A stretch of 11,982 nucleotides of DNA from an uncultured Lachnospiraceae bacterium (GCA_946538445.1 CAMNGO010000050.1:1-11982); one strand, 5' to 3'; positions 1-6,771 are shown, counted from the stretch's first letter. Numbers and translations: made by a program. Notes: generated by a model from the sequence alone, not told the origin.

Positions 1-1061
1 ATATAGACCTGGACCACTTCTTTTCCTGCAGTCTTTCCCGTATTGGTGACCATGACCATAAAATAGAGAGAATTACCCTCCTGACCTGTCGCCAGGGTAT
101 CAATCCGGAAGCTGGTGTAGGAAAGTCCGTAACCAAAGGGATAGTTCACCCTATCCTTCTTTCCCGGGACAGTCTCAAAGTAGCGGTATCCCACATAGAT
201 ATCTTCCTGGTAATTCACGTAATCAATAGACTCATGGAAGGTCCCGGTAGAAGGATAATCATCCAGAGATTTTGCAAAGGTATCCGGCAATTTTCCGGAG
301 GGATTCTCGAGTCCCATCAGAATCTCCGCTGCCGCTCTGCCTCCTTCCATACCTGCCTGCCACATCAGAAGAACTGAGGACAGATCTTTATCCTCCGCAA
401 ACCAGTAGGTATCCATCACACTGCCGATATTCAATACCAGGATAATCTTGTGGAAATGTTTTTTCACCTTCTCAATCATGGAAGATTCCCTGTCTGTGAG
501 ATAATAGTCCGTATCTCCGAATACCTGTGCACTCTCTCTGGACTGAGCTTCTTCCCAGTGTTCCTGTCCGTCATAATAAACACTTCGGCGATCCCATCCT
601 TCACCGGAGAACCTTGCAAGAACAATCATTGCTGTATCCGTATATTCAGCAGCCTGGGTGAGATAGTTCTCCGGTATCTCCGGTTCTACAGTAAGACCCG
701 GCTTCGCTCCGCTCTTATATTGTTCAGATATATACTCACGATAATAGTCAGCCAGGGGTTCATAGATCCGGATTGTTTCTTCCAGGGAATGAAATCCATC
801 ATAGAGATTATGGACATATTCCACACTGACATCTCCGCTCCCGCCGCCGCCTTTGACATAATCAAAGAGGCCTTTTCCGAAAATGGCTACTTTCTGGCCC
901 GGGTGAAGCGGCAGAAGGTTCTTTTCATTTTTCAGGAGCACCATCCCTTCCTGGGCTGCTTTCCTGGAAAATAAAAGATGGTCTTCCCCTGCAGTCACGT
1001 GCTGCTTTCCTTCATAAAGAGGTTTATTTGGCATGTAATTTGCTCTGGCCCATTTCTTCAT
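1..1061 (-). CDS. GH3 family beta-glucosidase with permuted domain order, 3' end cut off by the window edge
   Basis: The first 353 residues are visible. The usual GH3 order is catalytic barrel, then alpha/beta sandwich (GH3_C), then an FnIII-like domain. Here the protein opens directly with the sandwich: AAQEGMVLLKNEKNLLPL at residues 35-52, a glycine-rich GGGGSGDVS segment at 71-79, SGEGWDRR at 152-159 (E154 is the likely acid/base) and the domain-ending YPFGYGLSYTSF at 307-318. The start of an FnIII-like strand follows (VTNTGKTAG, 338-346). The barrel with the nucleophile Asp should therefore lie downstream, outside the window. Permuted GH3 enzymes are known from Ruminococcus albus and Butyrivibrio. 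There is no signal peptide, so it is probably cytosolic and acts on imported beta-glucosides. The ATG at 1061 has an AAAAGGA ribosome binding site about 8 bases upstream. It lies just after the fructokinase terminator, and no separate promoter is clear. Confidence 0.88.
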   Translation of the reverse strand, partial: MKKWARANYMPNKPLYEGKQHVTAGEDHLLFSRKAAQEGMVLLKNEKNLLPLHPGQKVAIFGKGLFDYVKGGGGSGDVSVEYVHNLYDGFHSLEETIRIYEPLADYYREYISEQYKSGAKPGLTVEPEIPENYLTQAAEYTDTAMIVLARFSGEGWDRRSVYYDGQEHWEEAQSRESAQVFGDTDYYLTDRESSMIEKVKKHFHKIILVLNIGSVMDTYWFAEDKDLSSVLLMWQAGMEGGRAAAEILMGLENPSGKLPDTFAKSLDDYPSTGTFHESIDYVNYQEDIYVGYRYFETVPGKKDRVNYPFGYGLSYTSFRIDTLATGQEGNSLYFMVMVTNTGKTAGKEVVQVY

Positions 1062-1083
1062 AAATCAAATCCTTTTCATAAAT

Positions 1084-1135
1084 AAAAAACGGAGTTGCCA
1101 AATCCATGGAAAAAAACCATGGGAATGGCAACTCC
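1084..1135 (-). terminator. Rho-independent terminator after the fructokinase gene
   Basis: A 10-bp perfect outer stem (1091-1100 with 1126-1135) continues, after a short internal loop, into an inner CCATGG/CCATGG stem closed by an A-rich loop. Read on the minus strand, it is followed by six Ts (1089-1084). It begins 19 bases past the fructokinase stop. It ends only about 22 bases before the GH3 start codon, so GH3 expression must come from readthrough or from a promoter overlapping the hairpin. Confidence 0.85.
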
Positions 1136-1153
1136 TTGGTTAACTATGCGATA

Positions 1154-2113
1154 TTATGCGTTGATCAGTGCTTTGACTTCATCTGCGGTAGGCATTACCC
1201 TCAGCGCACCTTTACGTGTAGTGACGATGGAAGCGGCTGCATTGGCAAAATTGATCATCTCAGTCAGTTCTTCTGCCGAGAATCCTTTCCAACCGTGATC
1301 CAGAACATAGTGGAGTACGCAGGCACAGAAGGTATCTCCTGCTCCCGTTGTTTCGATGGTATTTTCCTGAATATAAGCAGGAACTTCCACACGGCAGGAA
1401 TCTGTGTATGCACGGCTGCCTTCTCCTCCCAGAGAAACCAGGATCAGAGAAATGTTAAAACGGGTTTTGATCCAGCGAACAGCCTCATCATAATCATCTT
1501 CTCCTGTAAGCCATAAGATCTCATTATCGGAAATCTTTAAAATCTGGCAGTGGCCTAAACCGTACAGAATCTGTTCTTTTGCTTCATCAAGGGAATTCCA
1601 GAGAGGCTCCCTGAGATTCGGGTCAAAAGAAAGGATGCATCCGGATTTCTCTGCGATTTCGATGGCTTTCTTAGTGGCGGCACGGCAGCCTTCATGAGTC
1701 ATGGAAAGGGTACCGTAGTGGAATATCTTACTTTCCTTAATCTGTTCTTCATTCACATCATCCACGGAGAGCATCATATCTGCACCCGGGTTACGGTAGA
1801 AGGAGAAATCTCTGTCCCCATCCGGAGCGGTATGGACAAAGGCCAGAGTTGTATTTACTTCCGTATCGATCATCAGACCATCCACGCCGATGCCTACTTC
1901 CTTCAGAGCATCCTGAAGAAGATCACCGAACATATCCCGTCCGATCTTTCCGATAAAGTTGGTGGAATGCCCAAGACGGGTCAGCATGGATAAAACGTTA
2001 CAGGGAGCACCTCCCGGATTTACCTCCAGCAATGGATTTCCCTGCTGGCTGGTACCGCTTTCCGTAAAATCAATCAACAATTCACCAAGCGCTGTTACAT
2101 CATATTTACTCAT
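1154..2113 (-). CDS. scrK: Fructokinase (PfkB/ribokinase family sugar kinase)
   Basis: A cytosolic kinase of 319 residues that should phosphorylate fructose to fructose 6-phosphate with ATP. The PfkB family is clear from GGAPCN at 34-39, with the following glycine-rich GKIGRDMFG at 55-63. The second signature is TGAGDTF at 256-262, with D260 as the catalytic base. Fructokinase rather than ribokinase or adenosine kinase is suggested by RNPGAD (107-112) and DPNLREPLW (164-172), both typical of ScrK-type enzymes. The ATG at 2113 has a GGAGG site 8 bases upstream. It starts 31 bp after the stop of the amylosucrase-like gene on the same strand, and a terminator follows, so the two form an operon. 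The partner supplies fructose when it splits sucrose, which supports the substrate call. Another hexose or 2-keto sugar cannot be excluded. Confidence 0.88.
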   Translation of the reverse strand: MSKYDVTALGELLIDFTESGTSQQGNPLLEVNPGGAPCNVLSMLTRLGHSTNFIGKIGRDMFGDLLQDALKEVGIGVDGLMIDTEVNTTLAFVHTAPDGDRDFSFYRNPGADMMLSVDDVNEEQIKESKIFHYGTLSMTHEGCRAATKKAIEIAEKSGCILSFDPNLREPLWNSLDEAKEQILYGLGHCQILKISDNEILWLTGEDDYDEAVRWIKTRFNISLILVSLGGEGSRAYTDSCRVEVPAYIQENTIETTGAGDTFCACVLHYVLDHGWKGFSAEELTEMINFANAAASIVTTRKGALRVMPTADEVKALINA

Positions 2114-2144
2114 CGTCGATCCTCCATTAAATAATATGATTAGG

Positions 2145-4070
2145 TTATCTCTTCTTCAGCCAGCAGAATCCGTAGGCAGGAACATTCACAGATCTTGCAT
2201 CCAGGATCTCACCGGTAAACATATCTTCATAGTAGCCATCTTCCACATTGATCCAGGCTGTTTTATCAAATTCACTGAAATTAAATACGCCGATGGCTTT
2301 GTCTCCTTCGTAATATCTTCCAATACATAAAACCGAAGGATCGTAGGTCTCTATGGTCCACATATCCGCATCGGACATGAAAACCTTCTCTGTTTTTCTC
2401 TTGATCTCCAGTTTGGATAAGCCCTGGTACATCTTGCCTTCCACGGTATCCGGATCATCGATATTTTCTGCCAGATCCCAGCGGAAAGCCCCTCTGTGAA
2501 GATAGCGGGAATCCAGAGCCTTATGGGGATCGTCCTTGTAGGAGTAATCATTCACCTGACCGATCTCATCTCCACTGTATAATACGGGAATTCCGGACTG
2601 CATGAACATATAGGCATGCAGGGTAAGATCAAAACGGATAGCCCGTTCCATGGCCTCAGGATCATTCTCGTAACCGGCCTTCTCAATACCACACATGGAG
2701 GCGGTGGTCCCACAGAACCTTGCATCCCTGGTGACAGGGTCGTTATTATAGAGTTCTCCGCGGCTGTTGCTGTTGCCCGCAAAGCCCTGGAAATAAGCAT
2801 TCAGGTATGCCTTATGAGCTGCTTCCTCTTTCCCCTGGCCGGCAAGGGTAGGATAATCAAGGCCCCATCCGATATCATCATGGCATCGCAGGTAATTCAG
2901 GAAGAGATACTCCTTGGGCAGTCTGCTTACTACATCCAGCTGACGCTTCAACAGATCTACTTCCCTGGTAGCTACCGTATGCCAGGTAGTGGCCATAGTG
3001 GTCACATTGTAAAGCATATGGCATTCCGGTTTATCCACGGTCCCGAAATATGGAACAACTTTCTCCGGTTCCATAACCACCTCTCCCAGAAGGAGAACGG
3101 ATGGGCAGACGATCTCTGAGATCATACGCATCATACGTACAATGGTATGTACCCTCCTAAGGTTCCTGCACTGGGTGCCTAATTCCTTCCAGATATAGGG
3201 AACTGCGTCGATACGGATAATATCGATCCCCTTGTTGGCAAGGAAAAGGAAATTGTACATCATCTCATTGAAAACTCTTGGATTGGCATAATTCAAATCC
3301 CACTGGTAGGGATAGAAGGTAGTCATAACATAATGCTGACAATCCGGGAGCCAGGTAAAATTGCCCGGGGCAGTGGTCGGGAACACCTGAGGTACCGTAC
3401 GTTCAAACTGTTCCGGGATAGTATAGTTGTCGAAGAAGAAATACCTGGACATGTACTCTCCTTCTCCTGCTCTGGCCCGCTTAGCCCACTCATGATCCTC
3501 GGAAGTATGGTTCATAACAAAATCCATACATACATTGATGTTTTTCTTGTGGCAGGCGGCAGTAAGGTGTTCCAGGTCTTCCATAGTACCAAGGTCCGGT
3601 CTTACTTTACGGAAATCTGCAACGGCATACCCTCCGTCAGACCGTCCTTCCACAGTATCCAGAAAAGGCATGAGGTGAACATAATTGACATTGCTTTTCT
3701 CAATGTAATCAAGCTTTTCTTCCACGCCTTTCATGGTTCCGCCGAAATTCTCTATGTAGAGCATCATTCCCAGCATCTCGTTGGTCTTGTACCACTCGGG
3801 ATCCTGCTCTCTAACCCGATCCATGTCCCTCAGATAAGAATCCCTCTCATCATAGAAACGACGGATACTGTCACAGAGCTCAGCGAACATGGAATCATTG
3901 TGATACAGCTCCATATAGAGCCATTTCAATTCATCCACTCTCTCCTGCATCCGATAGTAGAAGATATCGTCTATCTCTTTTTTCTTTTTGTCTTTGGCGG
4001 TTACTTTTTTATTGGTGACAGGCTTCTTGGCGGTCACTTTTTTCTTCGTTACGGGCTTCTTGGCGGTCAT
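2145..4070 (-). CDS. Amylosucrase-like GH13 enzyme (GH13 subfamily 4) with a lysine-rich repeat tail
   Basis: This 641-residue protein matches amylosucrase in length and motif order. Amylosucrase transfers glucose from sucrose onto an alpha-1,4-glucan and releases fructose. Visible residues are SDGGYA (D145), MNHTS (H188), QWDLNYANP (257-265), RIDAVPYIWK (nucleophile D288), LLGEVV (acid/base E330), YLRCHDDIGW (D398) and LDSRYLHR (R522). By alignment from memory with Neisseria polysaccharea amylosucrase, D145 and R522 match the D144/R509 salt bridge that shapes the sucrose pocket. A sucrose hydrolase is the main alternative. There is no signal peptide. Residues 2-23 hold two 11-residue lysine-rich repeats, with a degenerate third. 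I chose the ATG at 4070: it has a GGGGG site 9 bases upstream, whereas the in-frame ATG at 4121 has its GGAG only one base away. A fructokinase follows in the same operon. Confidence 0.88.
   Translation of the reverse strand: MTAKKPVTKKKVTAKKPVTNKKVTAKDKKKKEIDDIFYYRMQERVDELKWLYMELYHNDSMFAELCDSIRRFYDERDSYLRDMDRVREQDPEWYKTNEMLGMMLYIENFGGTMKGVEEKLDYIEKSNVNYVHLMPFLDTVEGRSDGGYAVADFRKVRPDLGTMEDLEHLTAACHKKNINVCMDFVMNHTSEDHEWAKRARAGEGEYMSRYFFFDNYTIPEQFERTVPQVFPTTAPGNFTWLPDCQHYVMTTFYPYQWDLNYANPRVFNEMMYNFLFLANKGIDIIRIDAVPYIWKELGTQCRNLRRVHTIVRMMRMISEIVCPSVLLLGEVVMEPEKVVPYFGTVDKPECHMLYNVTTMATTWHTVATREVDLLKRQLDVVSRLPKEYLFLNYLRCHDDIGWGLDYPTLAGQGKEEAAHKAYLNAYFQGFAGNSNSRGELYNNDPVTRDARFCGTTASMCGIEKAGYENDPEAMERAIRFDLTLHAYMFMQSGIPVLYSGDEIGQVNDYSYKDDPHKALDSRYLHRGAFRWDLAENIDDPDTVEGKMYQGLSKLEIKRKTEKVFMSDADMWTIETYDPSVLCIGRYYEGDKAIGVFNFSEFDKTAWINVEDGYYEDMFTGEILDARSVNVPAYGFCWLKKR
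4002..4067 (-). repeat. Two 33-bp tandem repeats coding the lysine-rich N-terminal tail
   Basis: Two adjacent 33-base units (4067-4035 and 4034-4002) encode TAKKPVTKKKV and TAKKPVTNKKV. A degenerate third unit follows, starting TAKDKKKKE. The two full units differ at only a few bases, so this is a recent or conserved in-frame duplication inside the amylosucrase-like gene. The tail is strongly basic, unlike the rest of the enzyme. Confidence 0.9.
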
Positions 4071-4129
4071 CTGATATTTCCCCCATATATTAAAATATTT
4101 TCTTTTTCGGCATGTTTCCATACTCCTTT

Positions 4130-4158
4130 ATTATAAATTTTGACGGGTTAAAAGTAAA
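4130..4158 (-). promoter_or_regulatory. SigA-type promoter for the amylosucrase-fructokinase operon
   Basis: On the minus strand TTTACT (4158-4153) is followed by a 17-base spacer and a perfect TATAAT (4135-4130). The transcript would begin near 4123. This leaves about 53 bases of leader before the ATG at 4070 and makes the ATG at 4121 almost leaderless. Confidence 0.7.
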
Positions 4159-4209
4159 GAAGCATTCTATACAAGATTATCTGCATTGTTTTGTTTACTT
4201 GACGGATTA
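4140..4209. repeat. Pair of 11-bp direct repeats between divergent promoters
   Basis: TTGACGGGTTA at 4140-4150 and TTGACGGATTA at 4199-4209 agree at 10 of 11 bases, 59 bases apart. The first copy lies in the spacer of the minus-strand promoter and the second begins at the -35 box of the plus-strand promoter. They could be binding sites for one regulator, or only chance. Confidence 0.4.
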
Positions 4210-4227
4210 GATTTTTTCGATTATGCT
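4199..4227 (+). promoter_or_regulatory. SigA-type promoter for the potassium channel gene
   Basis: TTGACG (4199-4204), a 17-base spacer and TATGCT (4222-4227) fit a SigA promoter. The predicted transcript starts near 4234, downstream of the in-frame ATG at 4223. This supports 4265 as the channel's start. Confidence 0.6.
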
Positions 4228-4264
4228 CATTTGTAAGCAGAGAGGGAAGGCTGGGATAGAATTT

Positions 4265-5248
4265 ATGAAAAAAATTGATAAAGAGACCAGGAAAAGAATA
4301 TTCGACATCATTCAGATAGGAAATGACCATGATATCCCAAGTACCTGTTTTGATTATTTTATCGTAGTAACGATTCTGATCAATATCGGTGCCACATTTT
4401 TGGAGACTTTTGATTCCATGGCCAAATATATGTCTGTCATTGAACTGGCAATCTGCGTCACTTCCCTGATCTTTTGTGGGGAGTACATCCTTCGGGTATG
4501 GACCGCTGACCTTCTCTACCCACGCATGAATCCTCTGAAGGCCAGGCTCCAGTTTATTTTCTCTGTTTTTGGCCTGGTGGATCTATTCTCCTTCCTGCCC
4601 TATTTCGTACCCGGTCTTCTCACTTCAGGTATCGTTGCTTTCCGTATTCTCAGGGTGATCCGGATCTTCCATCTGTTCCGGATTAATTCCCGTTATGATG
4701 CCTTTAACGTGGTTCTGGATGTATTGATGGAAAAAAGACAGCAGCTTTTCTCCTCCATAAGTCTGATCATTATCATGATGCTTGCATCTTCTTTATGCAT
4801 GTATAATCTGGAGCACGAAGCCCAGCCCGAGGTATTTAAAAATGCCTTCTCCGGAATCTGGTGGTCCATGTCCACCTTGCTCACGATAGGATATGGAGAC
4901 ATTTATCCCATCACACTGGGTGGAAGAATCATCGCGCTGGTTATTGCTTTTCTCGGCGTGGGGCTGGTGGCGATCCCAACCGGTATCATTTCCGCCGGAT
5001 TTGTGGAGCAATATACCAAAGCCAAATCTTTGTCCGGTATCATCGATGATAACGATCTTAAGTTTGTCATAGTAAATGTTGAAAATAATCACCCCTGGGT
5101 AGGAGAAAAGACTGATGATCTGGTGCTGCCGCACGACCTTACCGGTGGGGTTATCGTCTCCATATACCGGGATGGAAAAACACTGATACCCGATGACAAA
5201 ACCGTAATCATGGGAAATGATATGGTTGTCGTCTGTGAAAGAAGATAA
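4265..5248 (+). CDS. Voltage-gated potassium channel (six transmembrane helices) with a C-terminal TrkA_C-like domain
   Basis: An inner-membrane channel subunit of 327 residues, expected to form a tetramer. Hydrophobic segments fit S1 at about 28-48, S2 at 57-77, S3 at 96-115, S5 at 160-181 and S6 at 221-247. S4 carries a charge at every third residue (R127, R130, R133, H136, R139). The pore helix is followed by the selectivity filter TIGYGD (207-212), so the ion is K+. Residues about 268-324 (VNVENNHPWVG to MGNDMVVV) look like a TrkA_C/RCK_C ligand-binding domain, but no Rossmann-type TrkA_N domain precedes it. The start at 4265 has GGGA 8 bases upstream. An upstream in-frame ATG at 4223 overlaps the -10 box and is unlikely. 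This is the only plus-strand gene, divergent from the sucrose operon and convergent with rpmF. The physiological trigger is unknown. Confidence 0.9.
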   Translation: MKKIDKETRKRIFDIIQIGNDHDIPSTCFDYFIVVTILINIGATFLETFDSMAKYMSVIELAICVTSLIFCGEYILRVWTADLLYPRMNPLKARLQFIFSVFGLVDLFSFLPYFVPGLLTSGIVAFRILRVIRIFHLFRINSRYDAFNVVLDVLMEKRQQLFSSISLIIIMMLASSLCMYNLEHEAQPEVFKNAFSGIWWSMSTLLTIGYGDIYPITLGGRIIALVIAFLGVGLVAIPTGIISAGFVEQYTKAKSLSGIIDDNDLKFVIVNVENNHPWVGEKTDDLVLPHDLTGGVIVSIYRDGKTLIPDDKTVIMGNDMVVVCERR

Positions 5249-5286
5249 AAAAATCAAGGTATTCGTATAAACGATTACCTTGATTT
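5247..5286. terminator. Shared hairpin terminator between the channel gene and rpmF
   Basis: An 11-bp perfect stem (5251-5261 with 5276-5286) extends by TCGT/ACGA around an ATAA loop. On the minus strand it is followed by a run of Ts, making a strong terminator for the yceD-rpmF unit. On the plus strand only three Ts sit at the stem base before the sequence turns mixed, so it is probably weaker for the channel transcript. Confidence 0.8.
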
Positions 5287-5315
5287 CTCATAGTCATTAT
5301 ACAAATCGCTGTCGA

Positions 5316-5495
5316 TCAGTCAACTGCAACGATTTCTTTCTTATTATAAGAGCCACATGCTTTACATACTCTGTGAGGCATTGTTAAAGCACCACACTTG
5401 CTACACTTAACCAGTGTAGGAGCAGTCATTTTCCAATTAGCTCTACGGCGGTCTCTTCTACCCTTTGAAGATTTATTCTTCGGACAAATTGCCAT
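5316..5495 (-). CDS. rpmF: 50S ribosomal protein L32
   Basis: A 59-residue protein with the L32 pattern: a basic N-terminus (MAICPKNKSSKGRRDRRRAN), MTAPTLVKC, and two zinc-binding pairs C31-x2-C34 and C44-x2-C47, ending NKKEIVAVD. L32 is a component of the large ribosomal subunit near the peptide exit region. The zinc-binding form has all four cysteines. The ATG at 5495 has a GAGGAGGTG site about 7 bases upstream. It lies 60 bp downstream of the DUF177/YceD gene, the usual bacterial pairing, and a terminator follows. In many Firmicutes plsX comes next. Here an unrelated gene on the other strand takes that place. Confidence 0.97.
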   Translation of the reverse strand: MAICPKNKSSKGRRDRRRANWKMTAPTLVKCSKCGALTMPHRVCKACGSYNKKEIVAVD

Positions 5496-5555
5496 GGTTA
5501 CACCTCCTCTTACACAATCTTTTAATCAAGACGTCGAATGCATGATTCTTTGAAA

Positions 5556-6074
5556 CTAAGAATTGAAGTTCTTAAAGATATCCTGGATCGCTGCCATCCG
5601 CGGATCAGCTACATGTCTGTCACAACCACAATCGCCATGATTCAGATTGCTGCCGCAAATCGGGCATAACCCCTTACAATCTTCCTTACAAAGAACCTTT
5701 GTTGGGAGTGCAACCACAATCTCATTGCTGATAAGCTTGTCTACATCCAGTATACATCCGTCCATGAAACTCTGTTCATCGTCTTCTAGACCATCTGATT
5801 CTTTATTCGGTACAACGAAGCAATCGATGTCAATCTCAAAATGATTTCTCACATCCGTGAGACACCGATCACATGGAATAAATAAATCAATTACTGTATT
5901 ACCCTTCAAATGAATCTTCCCGGCTTCTTTTTGCACATTCAGAACAAAGGGTTCCTTATATGCAACGGGATAAGAATTCCGCTTCAGCTCCAGGACTTCA
6001 AAAGAAGGCTCCACAGTAAAATTCTTAATAGCAGATGGATTTGATAAGATCTCCGATAGATTGATATTCATCAT
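5556..6074 (-). CDS. yceD: DUF177/YceD family protein, linked to L32 and 23S rRNA
   Basis: A 172-residue protein. A CDRC pair at 68-71 and a cysteine-rich cluster (C129, C133, C137, C140, C149, C151) suggest bound metal, probably zinc. The C-terminal DPRMAAIQDIFKNF (158-171) is the conserved family ending, normally DPRxAxLxxLL-like. The family occurs next to rpmF in most bacteria. Its plant homologue is needed for 23S rRNA accumulation, so a role in large-subunit assembly is likely but not shown here. Two adjacent ATG codons open the frame. The first (6074) is better placed, 8 bases after GAGAGG. A perfect consensus promoter lies just upstream, so yceD-rpmF can be expressed apart from the genes before it. 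Confidence 0.9.
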   Translation of the reverse strand: MMNINLSEILSNPSAIKNFTVEPSFEVLELKRNSYPVAYKEPFVLNVQKEAGKIHLKGNTVIDLFIPCDRCLTDVRNHFEIDIDCFVVPNKESDGLEDDEQSFMDGCILDVDKLISNEIVVALPTKVLCKEDCKGLCPICGSNLNHGDCGCDRHVADPRMAAIQDIFKNFNS

Positions 6075-6105
6075 ATCAGTAACCTCTCATTTTTCACACT
6101 ATACC

Positions 6106-6134
6106 ATTATACTAATCTGTCTATTCTTTGTCAA
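6106..6134 (-). promoter_or_regulatory. Perfect consensus SigA promoter for yceD-rpmF
   Basis: On the minus strand TTGACA (6134-6129), a 17-base spacer and TATAAT (6111-6106) match the SigA consensus at all 12 positions. The start would be near 6099, about 25 bases before the yceD ATG. Confidence 0.88.
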
Positions 6135-6162
6135 GAAAATTTTAAAAAAGATTATAGGTCTT

Positions 6163-6771
6163 CTACTCCTCTTCCTTCTTCTCAAAATCTTCTTTACTTC
6201 TGGAGGTTTTCATCCCGTTGCCCAGCTGAATATCGATCTCTTTCTTGTCTTCCATGATCTGTTTGTGGTCCGCTCTGAGCTTCTCAAGAACTGCTTCAAA
6301 ATAATTGCTCTCCTGCTCCACCATGGCACTGTACATTTCTTCCAGTCCTCCAAGGATGCTCTGTGTGTACTGAAGTGCACCGGACTGAATGCTGAAACTG
6401 TTCTCCTTGGCTTCCATGATAATCATGTCCGCTTCTTCCGTTGCCTCATCGATAATTTGCTGTGCACGCATATTTGCCATATTAACGATCTCGTTCTCAT
6501 CAATCAGTTTCCCGGCTTCTTTTGCAGCATCATTGATAATGCGCTCTGCCTCAGCTTCTGCCTTTGCTACGCGGGCTTCCTGGGTTCTGACGATCTCTTT
6601 GCTCTCATTGATTTCCCTGGGAAGCTGCACCTTTAATTCATCGATCATGGCCAGGAGTTCTTCCCGGTTCACTTTGATCATTCCGCCACCGCCTAATACT
6701 CCGCTGGCACGGCAGTTATCGATATATACCTCTATCTCTTCGATCAATTGTTCCACTGTCATAGAAGCCAT
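6163..6771 (-). CDS. Coiled-coil protein resembling SepIVA/DivIVA-like cell-division factors
   Basis: A soluble, charged protein of 202 residues, usually annotated only as ATPase or hypothetical. It has no Walker motif and no membrane segment. The N-terminal part (MTVEQLIEEIEVYIDNCR, 4-21) is followed by a glycine turn (GVLGGGGM) and a short helix with MIDELKVQLPREI (42-54). Long heptad-rich stretches, rich in Ala, Glu, Lys and Ile, run over about 56-122 and 140-185. The segment LIDENEIVNMANMRAQQI (89-106) resembles the NEVVAAAN region of mycobacterial SepIVA as I remember it. The N-terminal 45 residues also align in pattern. SepIVA is a septum-linked protein whose gene likewise sits beside a DUF177 gene. 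The ATG at 6771 has AAGGAGG 7 bases upstream. It lies 35 bp after rsmD and probably shares its transcript. The cell-division role is inferred. Confidence 0.7.
   Translation of the reverse strand: MASMTVEQLIEEIEVYIDNCRASGVLGGGGMIKVNREELLAMIDELKVQLPREINESKEIVRTQEARVAKAEAEAERIINDAAKEAGKLIDENEIVNMANMRAQQIIDEATEEADMIIMEAKENSFSIQSGALQYTQSILGGLEEMYSAMVEQESNYFEAVLEKLRADHKQIMEDKKEIDIQLGNGMKTSRSKEDFEKKEEE

Noticed and set aside
450..974. Open frame on the plus strand opposite the GH3 gene
   Set aside because: The minus strand carries consistent GH3 motifs through the whole stretch, so this frame is a shadow.
4071..4121. Amylosucrase start at the upstream in-frame ATG (4121)
   Set aside because: Its GGAG lies only one base away and the predicted transcript start is almost on it. 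The ATG at 4070 has a GGGGG site at normal distance and gives the family's usual length.
3333..4136. Long open frame on the plus strand opposite the amylosucrase-like gene
   Set aside because: It lies wholly antisense to a gene with clear catalytic motifs, has no good ribosome site and reads as a low-complexity shadow.
4223..4264. Channel start at the upstream ATG (4223)
   Set aside because: This ATG overlaps the likely -10 box, and the extra 14 residues are not part of the channel fold. The ATG at 4265 has a ribosome site.
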